Shown: positions 32,398 to 41,400 of the stretch, one piece after another | Layout of the letters: each line of letters opens with the position of its first letter | Numbering within the stretch: the first letter of the stretch is position 1 | Assembly (NCBI GenBank): GCA_047607345.1 | Contig: JASGDF010000120.1 | Coordinates: forward strand, 1 to 46,051 | Source: Pseudomonas_S sp047607345 | GTDB lineage: Bacteria; Pseudomonadota; Gammaproteobacteria; Xanthomonadales; Xanthomonadaceae | Direction: 5' to 3' | DNA length: 46,051 nucleotides | The notes under the pieces: generated by a model | Told to the model about the DNA's origin: nothing | Databases searched by the model: none | Seen by the model: the letters and a program-made list of their open reading frames with translations, nothing else | Made by a program: the position numbers and the translations under genes

Positions 32398-32901
32398 GGA
32401 AATTCCAGGTGGGAACGGGGGCGGGGACCCGGCCGGAAGTGGCCGACGCGATGTCTTTCGCGATCCTTACGAATAATTAACCTTATTTCGACAATTTCCT
32501 GGAAATTTCAGCTGGCTATAAATTTGAAACTAATCGTTATCTTTTTAAGGTATTAATTTCATTACTTGAAATTAATGTCATTAAATGACACTAATAATCA
32601 AATTTTGAATTTTATAAAAACATCGATTTTTGATTTTTATCCGGGGAGGTACCGATGCCTTGGAATTCGCGCGACCTCGGCAGTGCCCAGGAGCGTGGGC
32701 GGCGCGGGTGGCTTGATCGGCGTCGGGCCTCGGCAGCCAGTCGCATACGGTCATCCCCGCGCACGCGGGGACCTGGTGACTTGCGCCTTGGCTGCGGCAA
32801 GGCAATGGTTCCTCGCCTACGCGGGGACGACGGTCGAGCTGCTGCGGCAGCGGACAGTTGGCGTCAATCAGGCGTGGGCGGCAGGTGCGCCTTGGCCGCG
32901 C
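32398..32901. other. 504-bp intergenic region: AT-rich leader and repeat debris, no gene
   Basis: Bases 32398-32640 are unusually AT-rich for this chromosome and hold two dyads (annotated separately). Bases 32641-32901 return to high GC and include stem-loops of the type GTCCCCGCG/CGCGGGGAC (around 32750-32773 and 32815-32832) that look like dispersed repeat pieces. An open plus-strand frame through here continues antisense to the TonB gene and has no family similarity, so no gene is called. Confidence 0.6.
32552..32590. promoter_or_regulatory. Two adjacent dyads upstream of the TonB-dependent receptor
   Basis: ATTAATTTCA-(5)-TGAAATTAAT at 32552-32576 is a perfect 10-bp inverted repeat. It shares its last base with TGTCATT-A-AATGACA at 32576-32590. 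Both lie about 155-195 bases upstream of the receptor start in the AT-rich segment and could bind a regulator or nucleoid protein. Confidence 0.4.
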
Positions 32902-33768
32902 TCAGCGATCGTCGCGCAGCTCGCCGCCGGGCAGGAACAGCCAGGTGCGCGTGACCTGCAGGATGTCCACGCCGTCATCGGTCTTCGGCAGCGGCGGGAA
33001 AGGCTGCGCCAGCCGGACGATGCGCAGCGCGGCCGCGTCGAGCACAGGCATGCCACTGGACACCAGCACACGGCTGCTCTCGATGCTGCCGTCGCGGCGC
33101 ACGCCGACGCTGATCACCACGCGTCCGCCGAGCCGGCGCCGGCGCGCCTCGTCGGGGTAGTTCAGGTTGCCGACGCGCTCGGCACGGTCGACCCATGCGC
33201 GCAGGTAGTTGGCGTAGGCGTACTCGCGGGTGCTGGCCGAGACGAACTTGCGGTTGGGGCGCTTGGCGTACTGCTCCGAGCGCAGGTGTACCTCGGCCGC
33301 CAGGCGCGCCATCTCTGCGTCGCGGCGTACGCGCTCGGCGGTGGCCTGGGGGGATGGCTCGGCCTGCGAGTCGGGCTGCGGCGCCGGCATGGGGTTCTCA
33401 CCGTGGCGGCTACTGACCACGCGTGGCTGTGGCAGCGGAGTCTGTGCGACCGTGGTGGCGCGTTGTGGCTGCGGCGCCAGTCCGCTGCGCGGCTGCGGGA
33501 TCACCCCGGGCTGGTTGTCGCGCGGGCGTTGCGGCCGCGCGCTATCGCCGCCGCCCTGCTGGTTGGCCTGGGCCAGGAAGTCGGCCTGCTTCGGGGTCAG
33601 CGGCGTGCTGGTCTGGCTGAAGATCACGTCCAGCGTCGGTACCAGCGGCGCCTCGTCGCCGACCGCGAAGCCGACGCCGAGGATCAGCAGGCCATGCACG
33701 ACCAGCGACAGCACCAGGGTCGCGCTCAGGCGTTGTTCGGCGCCGGCACCAGGCACGGCGACGCTCAT
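32902..33768 (-). CDS. tonB: TonB-like energy transducer
   Basis: The 288-residue protein has an N-terminal membrane anchor (LSATLVLSLVVHGLLILGVG, residues about 12-32), a Pro/Gln-rich periplasmic linker and a C-terminal TonB domain (about 205-280: GNLNYPDEARRRRLGGRVVI and VLDAAALRIVRLAQPFPPLP). It would couple the proton gradient through ExbBD to outer membrane receptors. No exbB/exbD are nearby, so it may be an accessory TonB or a TonB-domain envelope protein. Its ATG overlaps the gshB stop (ATGA). This gshB-tonB-pilG order is familiar from xanthomonads. Confidence 0.88.
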   Translation of the reverse strand: MSVAVPGAGAEQRLSATLVLSLVVHGLLILGVGFAVGDEAPLVPTLDVIFSQTSTPLTPKQADFLAQANQQGGGDSARPQRPRDNQPGVIPQPRSGLAPQPQRATTVAQTPLPQPRVVSSRHGENPMPAPQPDSQAEPSPQATAERVRRDAEMARLAAEVHLRSEQYAKRPNRKFVSASTREYAYANYLRAWVDRAERVGNLNYPDEARRRRLGGRVVISVGVRRDGSIESSRVLVSSGMPVLDAAALRIVRLAQPFPPLPKTDDGVDILQVTRTWLFLPGGELRDDR

Positions 33769-34715
33769 TGCGGCTGGCCGGCCTCGATCGCGTCGAACAG
33801 CTGTCCGGCGATGTTCAGCCCGAACTGCGCGTCCAGCTCGCGCACGCAGGTCGGGCTGGTGACGTTGACCTCGGTCAGCCAGTCGCCGATCACGTCCAGG
33901 CCGACGAAGCGCATCCCGCGCCGTTTCAGTTCCGGGCCGACCTGGGCGGCGATCCAGCGATCGCGCTCGCTCAACGGACGGCCCTCGCCGCGGCCGCCGG
34001 CGGCCAGGTTGCCGCGGAATTCGTCGCCCTGCGGGATGCGTGCCAGGCAGTAGTCCACCGGCACGCCATCGATCAGCAGGATGCGCTTGTCGCCGGCGCT
34101 GATGTCGGGAATGAAGCGCTGCGCCAGCGCCAGTTTGCGCCCGCCGTCGGTCAGCGTCTCCAGGATCACGTTGAGGTTGGGGTCGCCGCTGCCGCTGCGG
34201 AAGATCGAGCGCCCGCCCATGCCGTCCAGCGGCTTGAGCACGGCCTGGCCGTGGCCGAGCACGAATGCCTTCAGCGCGGCGGCGTCGCGGCTGACCAGGG
34301 TCGGCGGGCAGCACTGCGGGAACAGCAGCGCGGCCAGCTTCTCGTTGTAGTCGCGCAGGCCCTGCGGGTCGTTGACGATCTGCGCACCGGCGCGCTGCGC
34401 CACGCTCAGCACCTGGGTGTCGTAGATGAACTCGGCGTCGACCGGCGGATCCTTGCGCATCAGCACGACCTGGCCGGGGCCGAACGCCAGCTCGGCGAAT
34501 TCGCCGAGCGTGAACCAGCCGGCCTTGTCGTCGCGCACGTTCAGCGGCGCGGCCTGGGCGACCGCCTCGCCCTGGCGCAGCGCCAGCCCGCCGGGGCGGA
34601 CGTAGTGCAGGCGGTGGCCACGGCGCTGCGCTTCCAGCAGCATGGCGAAGGTGGTGTCCTTGGCGATCTTGATGTGGGCGATGGGGTCCATCACCACGAT
34701 GACGTCGAGCGGCAT
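33765..34715 (-). CDS. gshB: Glutathione synthetase
   Basis: The 316-residue ATP-grasp enzyme ligates glycine to gamma-glutamylcysteine. Visible signatures are the N-terminal VVMDPIAHIKIAKDTTFAML, the substrate region VNDPQGLRDYNEKLAAL, the ATP-binding loop KPLDGMGGRSIFR and the metal/ATP site FVGLDVIGDWLTEVNVTSPT. The ATG at 34715 gives the standard N-terminus; the longer frame upstream was rejected. It is divergent from pilG and translationally coupled to the TonB gene. Confidence 0.96.
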   Translation of the reverse strand: MPLDVIVVMDPIAHIKIAKDTTFAMLLEAQRRGHRLHYVRPGGLALRQGEAVAQAAPLNVRDDKAGWFTLGEFAELAFGPGQVVLMRKDPPVDAEFIYDTQVLSVAQRAGAQIVNDPQGLRDYNEKLAALLFPQCCPPTLVSRDAAALKAFVLGHGQAVLKPLDGMGGRSIFRSGSGDPNLNVILETLTDGGRKLALAQRFIPDISAGDKRILLIDGVPVDYCLARIPQGDEFRGNLAAGGRGEGRPLSERDRWIAAQVGPELKRRGMRFVGLDVIGDWLTEVNVTSPTCVRELDAQFGLNIAGQLFDAIEAGQPQ

Positions 34716-34847
34716 GGGCGAAACCTGGAGGATCAGGCGCCGATGGTAACGTTTGGCGCGGGGCTGCGGCGAACCCTGGGGCGCGGTGTTTTGGAAGGCC
34801 GCGATCACGCTCTTGGGGGGCTCGGCACCTCAATCTGTCATGGTCTC

Positions 34848-34876
34848 TTGACAGCATGCGCGGTTGTTGGGATATA
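34848..34876 (+). promoter_or_regulatory. Sigma-70-type promoter of the pilG operon
   Basis: A consensus TTGACA at 34848-34853 is followed after 17 bases by GATATA at 34871-34876. It lies 62 bases before the pilG start. It probably drives the whole pilG-chpC transcription unit. Confidence 0.6.
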
Positions 34877-34937
34877 GGTGCGGTTTCGCAGTGGCGCCGG
34901 AAGCGATGAAGCGCCACGCGCCCCGGGGATATGGGCA

Positions 34938-35339
34938 ATGACTGAAAACACGGCTGCGGGCGGGGAGCTCGCGGGACTCAAGGTGATGGTCATCGATGAT
35001 TCGAAGACCATCCGGCGCACCGCCGAAACGTTGCTCAAGCGCGAGGGCTGCGAGGTCGTCACCGCGACGGACGGTTTCGAGGCGTTGGCCAAGATTGCCG
35101 ACCAGCAGCCGCAGATCATCTTCGTCGACATCATGATGCCCCGGCTGGACGGATATCAGACCTGCGCGCTGATCAAGGGCAATCAGGTATTCAAGTCGAC
35201 GCCGGTGATCATGTTGTCGTCCAAGGATGGGTTGTTCGACAAGGCGCGTGGCCGCATCGTCGGTTCCGAGCAGTACCTGACCAAGCCATTCACCCGTGAA
35301 GAACTGCTGAGCGCGATCCGTACATACGTCAACGCCTGA
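34938..35339 (+). CDS. pilG: Twitching motility response regulator PilG
   Basis: This 133-residue CheY-like receiver is an output of the Pil-Chp system and is thought to promote type IV pilus extension. The acidic pair VIDDSKT, the phosphoacceptor Asp in IIFVDIMMPRLDG, Ser in MLSSKDG and Lys in LTKPFT are intact. The short N-terminal extension before LKVMVIDD is typical of PilG. ATG 34938 was preferred over an upstream frame extension. It is the first gene of the operon, 20 bp before pilH. Confidence 0.95.
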   Translation: MTENTAAGGELAGLKVMVIDDSKTIRRTAETLLKREGCEVVTATDGFEALAKIADQQPQIIFVDIMMPRLDGYQTCALIKGNQVFKSTPVIMLSSKDGLFDKARGRIVGSEQYLTKPFTREELLSAIRTYVNA

Positions 35340-35359
35340 CCGGGAGGGGGAAGGGCAAC

Positions 35360-35722
35360 ATGGCTCGAATCTTGTTGATCGAGGACTCGCCGACAGACCG
35401 GGCGGTCTTCAGCCAGTGGCTGGAAAAGGCCGGCCACCAGGTCCTGGTGGCCGACAACGCCGAGGAAGGTCTTGAACTGGCGCGCGGCCAGGCACCGGAC
35501 CTGGTGCTGATGGACGTGGTGTTGCCGGGAATGAGTGGCTTCCAGGCCACCCGCGCGATGTCGCGCGACCAGGCCACACGGCATATCCCGGTGCTGATCG
35601 TCAGCACCAAGGGCATGGAGGCGGACAAGGCCTGGGGGTTGCGCCAGGGCGCGGTCGACTACATCGTCAAGCCGCCGCGCGAGGAAGACCTGATCGCGCG
35701 GATTGACGAGCTGGTGGGCTGA
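35360..35722 (+). CDS. pilH: Twitching motility response regulator PilH
   Basis: The 120-residue receiver domain has LLIEDSPTDR, LVLMDVVLPGMSG (the phosphoacceptor Asp), IVSTKGM and IVKPP. PilH is the second CheY-like protein of the Pil-Chp pathway, usually acting as a phosphate sink or opposing PilG. A GGGAGGGGGAAGGG-type purine-rich ribosome binding site precedes the ATG. Its stop overlaps the pilI start (TGATG). Confidence 0.95.
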   Translation: MARILLIEDSPTDRAVFSQWLEKAGHQVLVADNAEEGLELARGQAPDLVLMDVVLPGMSGFQATRAMSRDQATRHIPVLIVSTKGMEADKAWGLRQGAVDYIVKPPREEDLIARIDELVG

Positions 35723-36252
35723 TGCGCTCCCCGTTCGACCTCCTGGAGGACTACGAGCGGCGCAGCCTTGCCCACGCGGTGCGGCTGCCCGGCAGGCAGT
35801 TCGCCGAGGACATCTGGCGTGGCATCGGTTACCGCGTCGGCACGCGCAGGCTGGTGTCGGACTTCCGCGAGGTGGTGGAGATCGTGCCAATGCCGCCGCT
35901 GACCCCGGTGCCCGGCGCGCAGCCCTGGCTGCTGGGCGTGGGCAACCTGCGCGGCAACCTGTTCCCGGTGGTGGACCTGAAGCGGTTCATGGAAGGCCGC
36001 CGCACCGTGCTGCACGAGCGCCAGCGCGTGCTGATCATGCGCCAGAGCGGCGGCGACGTCGCGCTGACGATCGACGAGCTTTACGGTCAGCGCAGCTTCG
36101 CGCAGGCCCAGGCGATCGCGCCGGGCGAACTGGCCCAGGGCCGCTATGCCCACTTCATCGACCGCGCCTTCCGCAGCGATACCCAGGAATGGGGCGTGTT
36201 CTCGCTCTCGCTGCTGTCGCGGACACCCGAATTCCGGCAGGCGGCCGCCTGA
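35722..36252 (+). CDS. pilI: CheW-like adaptor PilI
   Basis: The 176-residue protein carries a CheW domain from about residue 30, with PWLLGVGNLRGNLFPVVDLK (the conserved NLRG segment) and RVLIMRQSG. It links the receptor PilJ to the kinase ChpA. The 1-base overlap with pilH implies coupled translation. Confidence 0.94.
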   Translation: MRSPFDLLEDYERRSLAHAVRLPGRQFAEDIWRGIGYRVGTRRLVSDFREVVEIVPMPPLTPVPGAQPWLLGVGNLRGNLFPVVDLKRFMEGRRTVLHERQRVLIMRQSGGDVALTIDELYGQRSFAQAQAIAPGELAQGRYAHFIDRAFRSDTQEWGVFSLSLLSRTPEFRQAAA

Positions 36253-36288
36253 GCGCGGCCGCCCGCACCCGAAACCCAGAGGTTGCCC

Positions 36289-38328
36289 ATGAGTACCCCC
36301 GCTGCGGACACCCGCAAGACCCACAAGCTCGGCGGTGTCGGCACCCGTTTCTGGCTGGGCTTGCTGATCCTGTCGATCGTCGTGTTCGGCGCCAACACCG
36401 GCGTGGCGACCTGGCAGAGCAGTCGTCTGGCTGGCGCCAGTACCGGCGCGGCCGACCTTCAGGTGTTGTCGCAGCAGCTTGCCAACCAGGGCCGCGAGGC
36501 GATAGGCGGTGACGCCAAGGCGTTCGCGGCCTTCAAGGACACCAAGGCCCGCATCGATGGCACGGTCCGCGATCTGGAAGCCCGCTATGGCAGCGAGGCC
36601 AGCGTGTCCTCGGCGATCGGCCAGTTGAAGTCGACCTGGACTCCGCTGGGCAAGAATGCCACGCAGGTGGTTGCCTCCGAGTCGGCGGTACTGGCGCTGG
36701 CCGGCAATGCCGAGCGCTTCAACGCCAGCGTGCCGCAGCTGCAGGCACAGTTGAACGAGGCGGTGCGCGCGATGACCGTCAGTGGTGCGCCGGCCGCGCA
36801 GATCTACAACACCCTGCAGCAGGTGGTGGCGGCCGGCACGATGGCCCGGCGCGTGACCGAGATGCGCGCGGGCGGAGCAGGGGCCGCCGCGGCCGGCGAC
36901 GCGCTGGCGCGCGACGCGATGGTGTTCAGCCAGATGCTGCAGGGGCTGCGCAGCGGCAACGAGGAGCTCGGCGTCGTCCCGGTGCGCAACGCCGAGGCGC
37001 TGTCGGCGCTGGATCAGTCTCAGGCGCAGTGGACGGCGATGAAGACCGATCTCGACGCGATCCTGGCCAGTTCGCGCAACCTGTTCGCCGCGCAGTCGTC
37101 GGCCGCCGCGCTGACCGCCGGCTCGGGCCGGATGCTCGATGACAGCAAGCAGTTGTTCGACGCGTTCTCCACGTTTGGTTCCTCGCGCGATACCCGCCTG
37201 TTTCCGAATTTCTGGTTGAGCGTGGTGTTCGGTTTCCTGCTGGTCGTGGCGATCATCGGCTTCGTCTGGTCGACGGTACGTGCCCGCTCGCGCGAGCAGG
37301 AGCTGCGCTACCAGGCCCAGGTGGAGTTCAACAGCCGCAACCAGCAGGCGATCATGCGGCTGCTGGACGAAATCAGCTCGCTCGGCGAGGGCGACCTGAC
37401 CGTGAAGGCCTCGGTGACCGAGGACATGACCGGCGCGATCGCCGACGCGATCAACTACGCGGTGGACGAGTTGCGCCACCTGGTGACCACGATCAACGAC
37501 ACCTCGGCCCAGGTCGCGGTGTCGGCGCAGCAGACCCAGTCCACCGCGATGCAGCTGGCCGAGGCGGCCGGCCACCAGGCCAGTCAGATCGGCACCGCGT
37601 CCGAGCGCATCAACGAGATCGCATCGAGCATCGAGCAGGTTTCGCGCAACTCCAGCGAGTCGGCCGAGGTGGCGCAGCGCTCGGTGGTGATCGCCGCCGA
37701 GGGCGCCGGCGTGGTGCGCGAGACGATCCATGGCATGGACCAGATCCGCGACCAGATCCAGGAGACCTCCAAGCGCATCAAGCGCCTGGGCGAGTCCTCG
37801 CAGGAAATCGGCTCGATCGTGGAACTGATCAACGATATTTCCGAGCAGACCAATATCCTGGCGCTCAACGCGGCGGTGCAGGCGGCCTCGGCGGGCGAGG
37901 CCGGACGCGGCTTCGCGGTCGTGGCCGACGAGGTGCAGCGTCTGGCCGAACGCACCTCCGGCGCGACCCGTCGCATCGAGGGCCTGGTGCAGGCGATCCA
38001 GGCCGACACCAACGAGGCGGTCACCTCGATGGAGCAGACCACCTCGGAAGTGGTCTCCGGCGCGCGCCTGGCCGAGGACGCCGGTACCGCGCTGACCGAG
38101 ATCGAGCGCGTGTCCAACGCGCTGAACGACCTGATCAAGAACATCTCGATCGCCGCCCACCAGCAGGCCACGGCGGCGACCGACATCACCCAGACCATGA
38201 GCGTGATCCGCCAGATCACCGGCCAGACCTCTCAGGGCGCGGGCCATACCGCCGATTCGATCGGGCACCTGGCGCAGCTGGCCGCGGACCTGCGCCGTTC
38301 GGTCGCCGACTTCAAGTTGCCGGCGTGA
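36289..38328 (+). CDS. pilJ: Methyl-accepting receptor PilJ
   Basis: The 679-residue receptor has a first membrane helix near residues 20-42 and a periplasmic helical sensor domain to about 300. A second helix (WLSVVFGFLLVVAIIGFVW) lies near 304-325, followed by a HAMP-like stretch and a signalling domain. Its hairpin tip reads EQTNILALNAAVQAASAGEAGRGFAVVADEVQRLAER, here with QAASAG where many MCPs have EAARAG, as is usual in PilJ. In the pilus chemosensory system it senses surface contact or pilin. ATG 36289 was chosen over an upstream TTG. No C-terminal methyltransferase-docking pentapeptide is visible. Confidence 0.95.
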   Translation: MSTPAADTRKTHKLGGVGTRFWLGLLILSIVVFGANTGVATWQSSRLAGASTGAADLQVLSQQLANQGREAIGGDAKAFAAFKDTKARIDGTVRDLEARYGSEASVSSAIGQLKSTWTPLGKNATQVVASESAVLALAGNAERFNASVPQLQAQLNEAVRAMTVSGAPAAQIYNTLQQVVAAGTMARRVTEMRAGGAGAAAAGDALARDAMVFSQMLQGLRSGNEELGVVPVRNAEALSALDQSQAQWTAMKTDLDAILASSRNLFAAQSSAAALTAGSGRMLDDSKQLFDAFSTFGSSRDTRLFPNFWLSVVFGFLLVVAIIGFVWSTVRARSREQELRYQAQVEFNSRNQQAIMRLLDEISSLGEGDLTVKASVTEDMTGAIADAINYAVDELRHLVTTINDTSAQVAVSAQQTQSTAMQLAEAAGHQASQIGTASERINEIASSIEQVSRNSSESAEVAQRSVVIAAEGAGVVRETIHGMDQIRDQIQETSKRIKRLGESSQEIGSIVELINDISEQTNILALNAAVQAASAGEAGRGFAVVADEVQRLAERTSGATRRIEGLVQAIQADTNEAVTSMEQTTSEVVSGARLAEDAGTALTEIERVSNALNDLIKNISIAAHQQATAATDITQTMSVIRQITGQTSQGAGHTADSIGHLAQLAADLRRSVADFKLPA

Positions 38329-38404
38329 GCGGGCGGCGCAGGCGCGGAGAGGACACGCAGATGGCGCACCGTGACAGGCCAATGCAGCAGGCAGGGAAAC
38401 CACG

Positions 38405-41400
38405 ATGAGCGCGCTTGCCGACGCGATGAACCATGCCGCCCTGGGCTGGGTGAAGCCGGAGCTGGACGAGACCTTGCGCCAGGCGCGGGCCGAGATCGAG
38501 GCCTTCGCCGAGGCCCCGGCCGACAGCGACCGCATGCGCGCTTGCGCCGGCTATCTGCACCAGGTGCAGGGCACGTTGCGGATGCTCGAGTTGTACGCCC
38601 CGGCGATGGTGGCCGAGGAGCTGGAACGGCTCGCCAACGCGGTGCAGGCCGGCCAGGTGGGCGACCGCGACGAGGCCTGCGCGATGCTGATGCGTGGCGC
38701 GGTGCTGCTGCCGGACTACCTGGAGCGTCTGCAGAACGGCCATCGCGACATTCCGATCGTACTGCTGCCGCTGCTCAACGAGATCCGCGCCGCGCGCGGC
38801 GAGCCGGGGCTGAGCGAGAGCGTGCTGCTCGCGCTCGACCCGGCCGCAGGCCACGCCACGCCCGCCGAGCTCGAGCATGCCCGTGGCAGCCTGAGCGGGC
38901 GCAACCGCGAGCTGCTGGATACCGTCGGCAACGCGGTCAAGGAGGAGCTGCTGCGGGTCAAGGACGCGCTCGACCTGCACCTGCGCACCGGCGGCGAGGC
39001 GAGCGAGCTGCAGGCCCAGGTCGGCGCGCTGGGCGCGGTCGCCGACACACTCGGCATGATGGGGCTCGGCGTGGCCCGCAACGTGGTCGTGCAGCAGCGC
39101 GACGCGCTGCGCCGCATCGTCGAGGGAGAGCAGGCGGTCGACGAGGGCCTGCTGCTCGACATCGCCGGCGCGCTGCTCTACGTCGATGCCTCGCTGGACG
39201 ACCAGGTTGCCAGCCTGGGCGCCGAAGCCGCCGGCGATGTGGATGCCGGCGCGAATGTCGCCGAGGTGCGCCGTACCGTCGAGGTGCTGGCGCACGAGGC
39301 GATCGCCAATTTCGCCGCGGCACGCGAGCACTTCGTCGCGTTCATCGAGACCCACTGGGACCATGCGCGCCTGGCCGAGGTGCCGCAGCTGCTCGACGAG
39401 GTCGGCGGTGCGATGCGCATTCTCGACCTGCCGCAGCCGGCCGGCTACCTGGACGGCGTGCGCGGCTACGTCCAACACGAGTTGATCGAGCGGCAGCGGA
39501 TTCCCAGTGGCGGCCAGCTCGACGCCCTGGCCGATGCGATGGCCAGCCTCGAGTACTACCTGGAGGCGCTGCGTGAGCGGCGCCCAGGGCGCGAGGAAAT
39601 CCTCGACATCACTCGCGGCAGCCTGGAGATGCTGCGCTACTGGCCGCTGCCCGCGATTGCCGACGCTCACGCCGATGCGAGGGCGTGGATGCCGGCCCCG
39701 GTCGAGCAGCAACAGGTTCCGCCCGATGCCGCCACCGGGTCGGCGACGACGCTGGACGAAGCCACGGGTACCGGGTTCTTCTTCGATCCGGTGGCCGCCG
39801 AGGAGGCGCGCCACGGCATCGGTACCGGCACACCGCTGCCGGTCACGTTGCTCGATCTGCCAGGCGATGCCGGCCAGGCGCCGGACAACGGCAGCGTAGG
39901 CTCCGTCGTGCCGGATCGGGCAGCGGCGTTCGATCCGGTATTGGCCGAGCAGGCCGCTGACCCGCCGGCCGAGGCCGGCGACGGTGGCGTGCAATTGCCA
40001 GGGGGCGGTGAACACAGCCCGTTCGTGGGATCCGGTGCGATCGCGGAGGCACTCCCAATCGAACAGGGGCAGGCACATCCGAGGGGGCACGAAGTCGCGG
40101 TGGGGGCGATCGAACTCGACGAGGCCTCGCGCGTGTTGCTGGCCGAACTGGATGCGGCCGCGACCGGCTTTGCGCTCGATCCGCTCGCCGAAGACGTGTC
40201 CGAGGTCTTCGCGTGGCCGGTGGCGGAGGTGGCGATCCAGGGGGGCTTCGAGGACGACGGCCACGAGATCGATAACGACATCCGTGCAGTGTTCCTTGAG
40301 GAGTTCGACGAGGAACTGGCCAACCTGTCGCGACTGTTGCCGGTCTGGCGCGCCGCGCCCGGCAACCTGGAGAATCTGCGACCGATTCGCCGCGTGTTCC
40401 ATACCCTGAAGGGCAGCGGCCGCCTGGTCGGCGCGCGCGCGCTCGGCGAGTTCAGCTGGAAGATCGAAGGCATGCTCAACCGCGTGCTCGACGGCAGCCG
40501 CGGCGCCAGCCCGGCGGTGCTGGCGATGGTCGGGCAGGCCCATGAGGTGCTGCCGCAGCTCAATGCCGCGTTGCGCCAGGGCACGCCGATTCACGCCGAC
40601 CTGCCGGCGATGCAGGCGCTGGCCGACCGCATTGGCGCAGGCGAGGACGCGTTCTATCTGCCGGCGCAGCCGCAAGCCGTGCCCGCGCTGCGGGAAGACG
40701 CGGCCGGCGAAGGCACCCCAGCCTCGGTGGACCGCGTATTGCGCGAGATCCTCGAAGCCGAGGTCGCCGTCCACCTGGAGACCGTGCACGCCTGGTTGCT
40801 GGCTTCGCAGGCCGAGCCGCAGCCGGCCACCGAGCCGCTGCTGCGCGCGGTGCATACGATGAGCGGCGCGTTCGCGATGACCGACGTGCCCGAGATCACC
40901 GCTGTCACCCTACCGGCGGAAAGCTACGTCAAGCGTGCGCTGGCGGCGGGTGTGACGCCCTCGCAGGAGGGCGTGGACTGCATCGCGGCGACTGCCGCGG
41001 CGATCTCGGCCACGATCGCCGGATTGCAGGCCGAGTCGCCGCGTGTCCCGTCGTTCGCCGCGTTGGCCGCGCGTCTGGGCGGGCTGGTGGACAGCCTGCC
41101 CGAAGCGCAGTGGCCGCTGCCGCATTTCGACGATCTGGACGATCTGGACGCCACGCCGGCGACGCTTGCGGAGCCGGGGCGCGAGCTGAGCGGCGTCGAG
41201 GACCTGAGCGCGTACCTGGACCTGGAGGCACCGCCGTCGGGCGCGGTCGCCGCGACGCCGGCACCGGCCGAGGTGTCGGAAGCTGCGCAGGTGCCGGCTG
41301 GACCCGAGGTGTTCGACGTCGCCGAACCCATCGGCGCGACCTCCTTCGGCTCGACCTCGGAGCAGTCCGCGTGGTCCGAGCCGGCGGTCGCGGCATTGAT

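Noticed and set aside
32566..34053. 495-codon plus-strand frame through the intergenic region and antisense to tonB
   Set aside because: No motif, and it lies opposite a clear TonB protein and the start of gshB. Only the intergenic part is free and it carries repeats.
35659..38535. 958-codon minus-strand frame across pilI and pilJ
   Set aside because: Antisense shadow of genes with full CheW and MCP signatures.
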